Notes under the pieces: model-generated
The model's input: the letters and a program-made list of their open reading frames with translations, nothing else
Database searches by the model: none
Told to the model about the DNA's origin: nothing
Part shown: positions 62,101-64,000 of the stretch, piece by piece
Numbering within the stretch: position 1 is the stretch's first letter
Layout: each line of letters begins with the position of its first letter
Source: Acanthaster planci
Lineage: Eukaryota; Echinodermata; Asteroidea; Valvatida; Acanthasteridae
Assembly (NCBI RefSeq): GCF_001949145.1
Contig: NW_019091580.1
Coordinates: forward strand, 112,998-176,997
Direction: 5' to 3'
DNA: 64,000 bases
Made by a program: the position numbers and the translations under genes

Positions 62101-64000
62101 CATAAGATTTTTATGGTGATTTTGTAGTTCATGGCCTCACGCGAGCATTGAGCACGTCAGTGCGAAAAGTTAACTTTTCCTTAACCTGGATCGGAAAAGT
62201 AGACATTTTGCGAGAACGGTATGTCTGATTGTCATGAAATAGTGTCGAAATGATGGAAAGACGTCCCTGGAAAACGACTGAAGTCTGGGCAGAAAGAAAG
62301 ATGCATTGCGACGATATCGGAGAAATATCAGGGTACGGAATGATTCTGCCCTCCGAAATTCAAATTTCAACACAATATGCTCCCAACTGCCAACACGTTG
62401 GGCAACATAAAACACAATGTTCAGTAATTTGTGTCTCCAAGCAAAGTGATCGTCACAGAAATGAAACTGTGGTCTTCTTTTGTGATGTGCAAAAGGCAGA
62501 TCAGATCTTTGAATGGAAACATTCACAGTCTAATATTTTCATCGGCATCGTTCTCACTTCCGCAGTGACAGTGTTCAACATGGCCGTTTCATTGCAAAGT
62601 TACAATGTTTAATGATAGGTCTGAATGTTGTGTAACCCCCCCCCCTCGAGCGCAAGCTGTAAGTTTAATCCATTGCGAAGTGATTGCAGGGAAGCTTCAC
62701 AAAAAATGGCATAAACATCCTCTTCGCCTGTTTGTGGTAAAACATTTAAAGATATCGCCGTAGCACAGATCGGCTGAAATTTCCACCGCAATTGGATACT
62801 GACAGTGTCGGCAAACACCTTTGAAGTTAATTCCTAGACCATTAAGTGTCTTTTTCGTGAACTTTGCCGTTTTCAACTGAACCTAAATCAAAATAATATA
62901 GTTCATTTCCGCCAACTTTTCCCAGTTGCGTGACAAGTTGTTTTGTGACAGTTACGCTCTGGCTGCAATGCCTTTGCTGCTTTCGGCCTCGCTTTGAAGT
63001 CTGAGGAAGGAGATTAGCGAATTTATTTCGTAGGCGGTAGAATCGACCGGCGTCTCCTTCTGAAGAAAATGTGCTTCAAACATCTTCAAAGAAATCTCGT
63101 GAATAAGCCGTTTAAGGTTTAGCGATAACACTCGAGTTTAATGACTCTACAGGTTGTTCCCAAGTACGTGAAAAACTAACTTGTTAGCAAGTCCAAACAG
63201 TTTCTGTTTTGCACATTAAAGAGCCCTTGAATTGCACTGTTGTATGTTTCAATTTAATCTCATTTAAATTTCTGGGTTTTCTCTAATTTAATCTGTATTT
63301 TGGAGACTTTTGGTTTTTACGCTGATAGAAACTTGCATATTTGTGAACAAAACAGTAATGTTATCTCTGGCTCTGAACCTCAACGTAACGTTGAATACGG
63401 GCGTTTCACAGCAGTGCGCCCCCAAGATTTTGTAACGCGTTGAAATGAGTTGACGGTTGACCCTTTCCAAACGCGCATTGCGTGTAGACAGATCTGGACG
63501 TGTCAGTCAACCCATTCAAACGCGCATTGCGTACTGTGACCACTGCGTTACTAACTCTTGGCTTATGAAACGCCCGTATCAATTGTGCACAAAATCTGTT
63601 TTCCTGTCGTAAATTTCCATTTCTTTTGTCAATTGCCGTTGTGTAAATACATTGCAATAAGCCAACGAGCACTCGCTTTCTGGGAATTTTTTTCAGCGAG
63701 CAAATTTGGGGTTAAAAATATAACCATGCAAACATGTCACTTCAAAAGTATGTGTCTTCCCTGATTTACATCACAGCAACAGTACCCCCACTTGTCCGAA
63801 AAGGCTTCTACAATTTTTCATGTTTAAAAAAAAAAGCACTTTGAAATAGGCCTACATTCAAATCCGAACGGATTTTCAAACAGTTCATGAACTGAACAAG
63901 AGTGTAAAGGTGTCCAAAAAATGAGTCTAAGAAAAAAAATTAATCGGATCCTTAAAAAAAAATCAAATCAGAAAAAAATTCCGTCACCTAATAACCTAAG
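56189..64000. other. Upstream flank: no gene recognised, possible regulatory DNA
   Basis: Mostly unique-looking sequence without recognisable transposon proteins. Open frames (60014-60373 plus, 60849-61118 plus, 61531-61782 plus, 57435-57097 minus) have no motif I can name. 58.45-58.95 kb is dense in TTAATTA/CAATTA-type sites and GC-rich patches. A splice-bounded 167-bp segment at 57368-57202 on minus could be a noncoding 5' exon of the phosphatase. Confidence 0.4.
58450..58960. promoter_or_regulatory. Candidate cis-regulatory block
   Basis: Clusters of homeodomain-type cores (TTAATTATGC, TTTAATAGG, GCAATTAACTAGG, ATCAATTAGG, CTAATTGATTTA) alternate with GC-rich stretches. There are no repeats and no coding signature. 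Visual impression only; conservation with a related genome would be needed to support it. Confidence 0.25.

Noticed and set aside
1-64000. tRNA, rRNA, CRISPR or bacterial operon signals
   Set aside because: None recognised by eye; the gene structure, splice sites and element types are eukaryotic. Small RNA genes cannot be excluded without a covariance-model scan.

Overview
This is eukaryotic genomic DNA, not bacterial. It holds one split host gene with canonical GT/AG introns, embedded in many decayed transposable elements of classes found together in marine invertebrates (DIRS-type tyrosine-recombinase retrotransposons, P-element/THAP-like transposase, Ty3/gypsy, LINE, TIR elements). Short palindromes such as TACATGTA and TAGGCCTA are scattered throughout. 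Together these suggest a lancelet (Branchiostoma-like) or another basal deuterostome; the species is an inference. There are two assembly gaps: 14409-14931 (inside a minisatellite) and 53802-53893.

Host gene. A complete histidine acid phosphatase gene (lysosomal/prostatic acid phosphatase family) runs on the minus strand from the start codon at 56188 to alternative stop codons at 13435 or 10087. I assembled nine shared coding exons by hand: 56188-56090, 53127-53032, 42735-42487, 37521-37429, 37226-37131, 33291-33165, 32519-32437, 25544-25438 and 20935-20730. They are followed by one of two phase-compatible terminal exons, 13607-13435 or 10274-10087. Every junction has an AG acceptor and GT donor and keeps frame, giving predicted proteins of 442 or 447 residues. 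The two ends encode different transmembrane segments and cytoplasmic tails.

Layout, left to right. 1-1359: broken minus-strand gene with a zinc-finger-like N terminus and a tyrosine-recombinase-like C terminus, cut by the window edge. About 5118-8886: Ty3/gypsy copy with its protease/RT region deleted. 10087-56188: the phosphatase gene. Its intron 9 carries a degraded transposase-like gene (16377-18642) and two arrays of the same minisatellite. Intron 8 holds a DIRS relic split by a LINE. Intron 7 holds a longer DIRS copy whose recombinase is interrupted by a 2.5-kb TIR element. Intron 3 holds a third DIRS relic. Intron 2 holds a PHD-finger relic, a gypsy-type LTR, a P-element-like transposase and a 1.3-kb TIR element. 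56.2-64 kb: mostly unique sequence with no recognised gene; 58.4-59.0 kb is rich in TAAT-type sites and could be regulatory.

The phosphatase is the only clearly functional gene seen. The mobile elements show stops, frameshifts or deletions and look like relics. No tRNA, rRNA or CRISPR array was recognised by eye.
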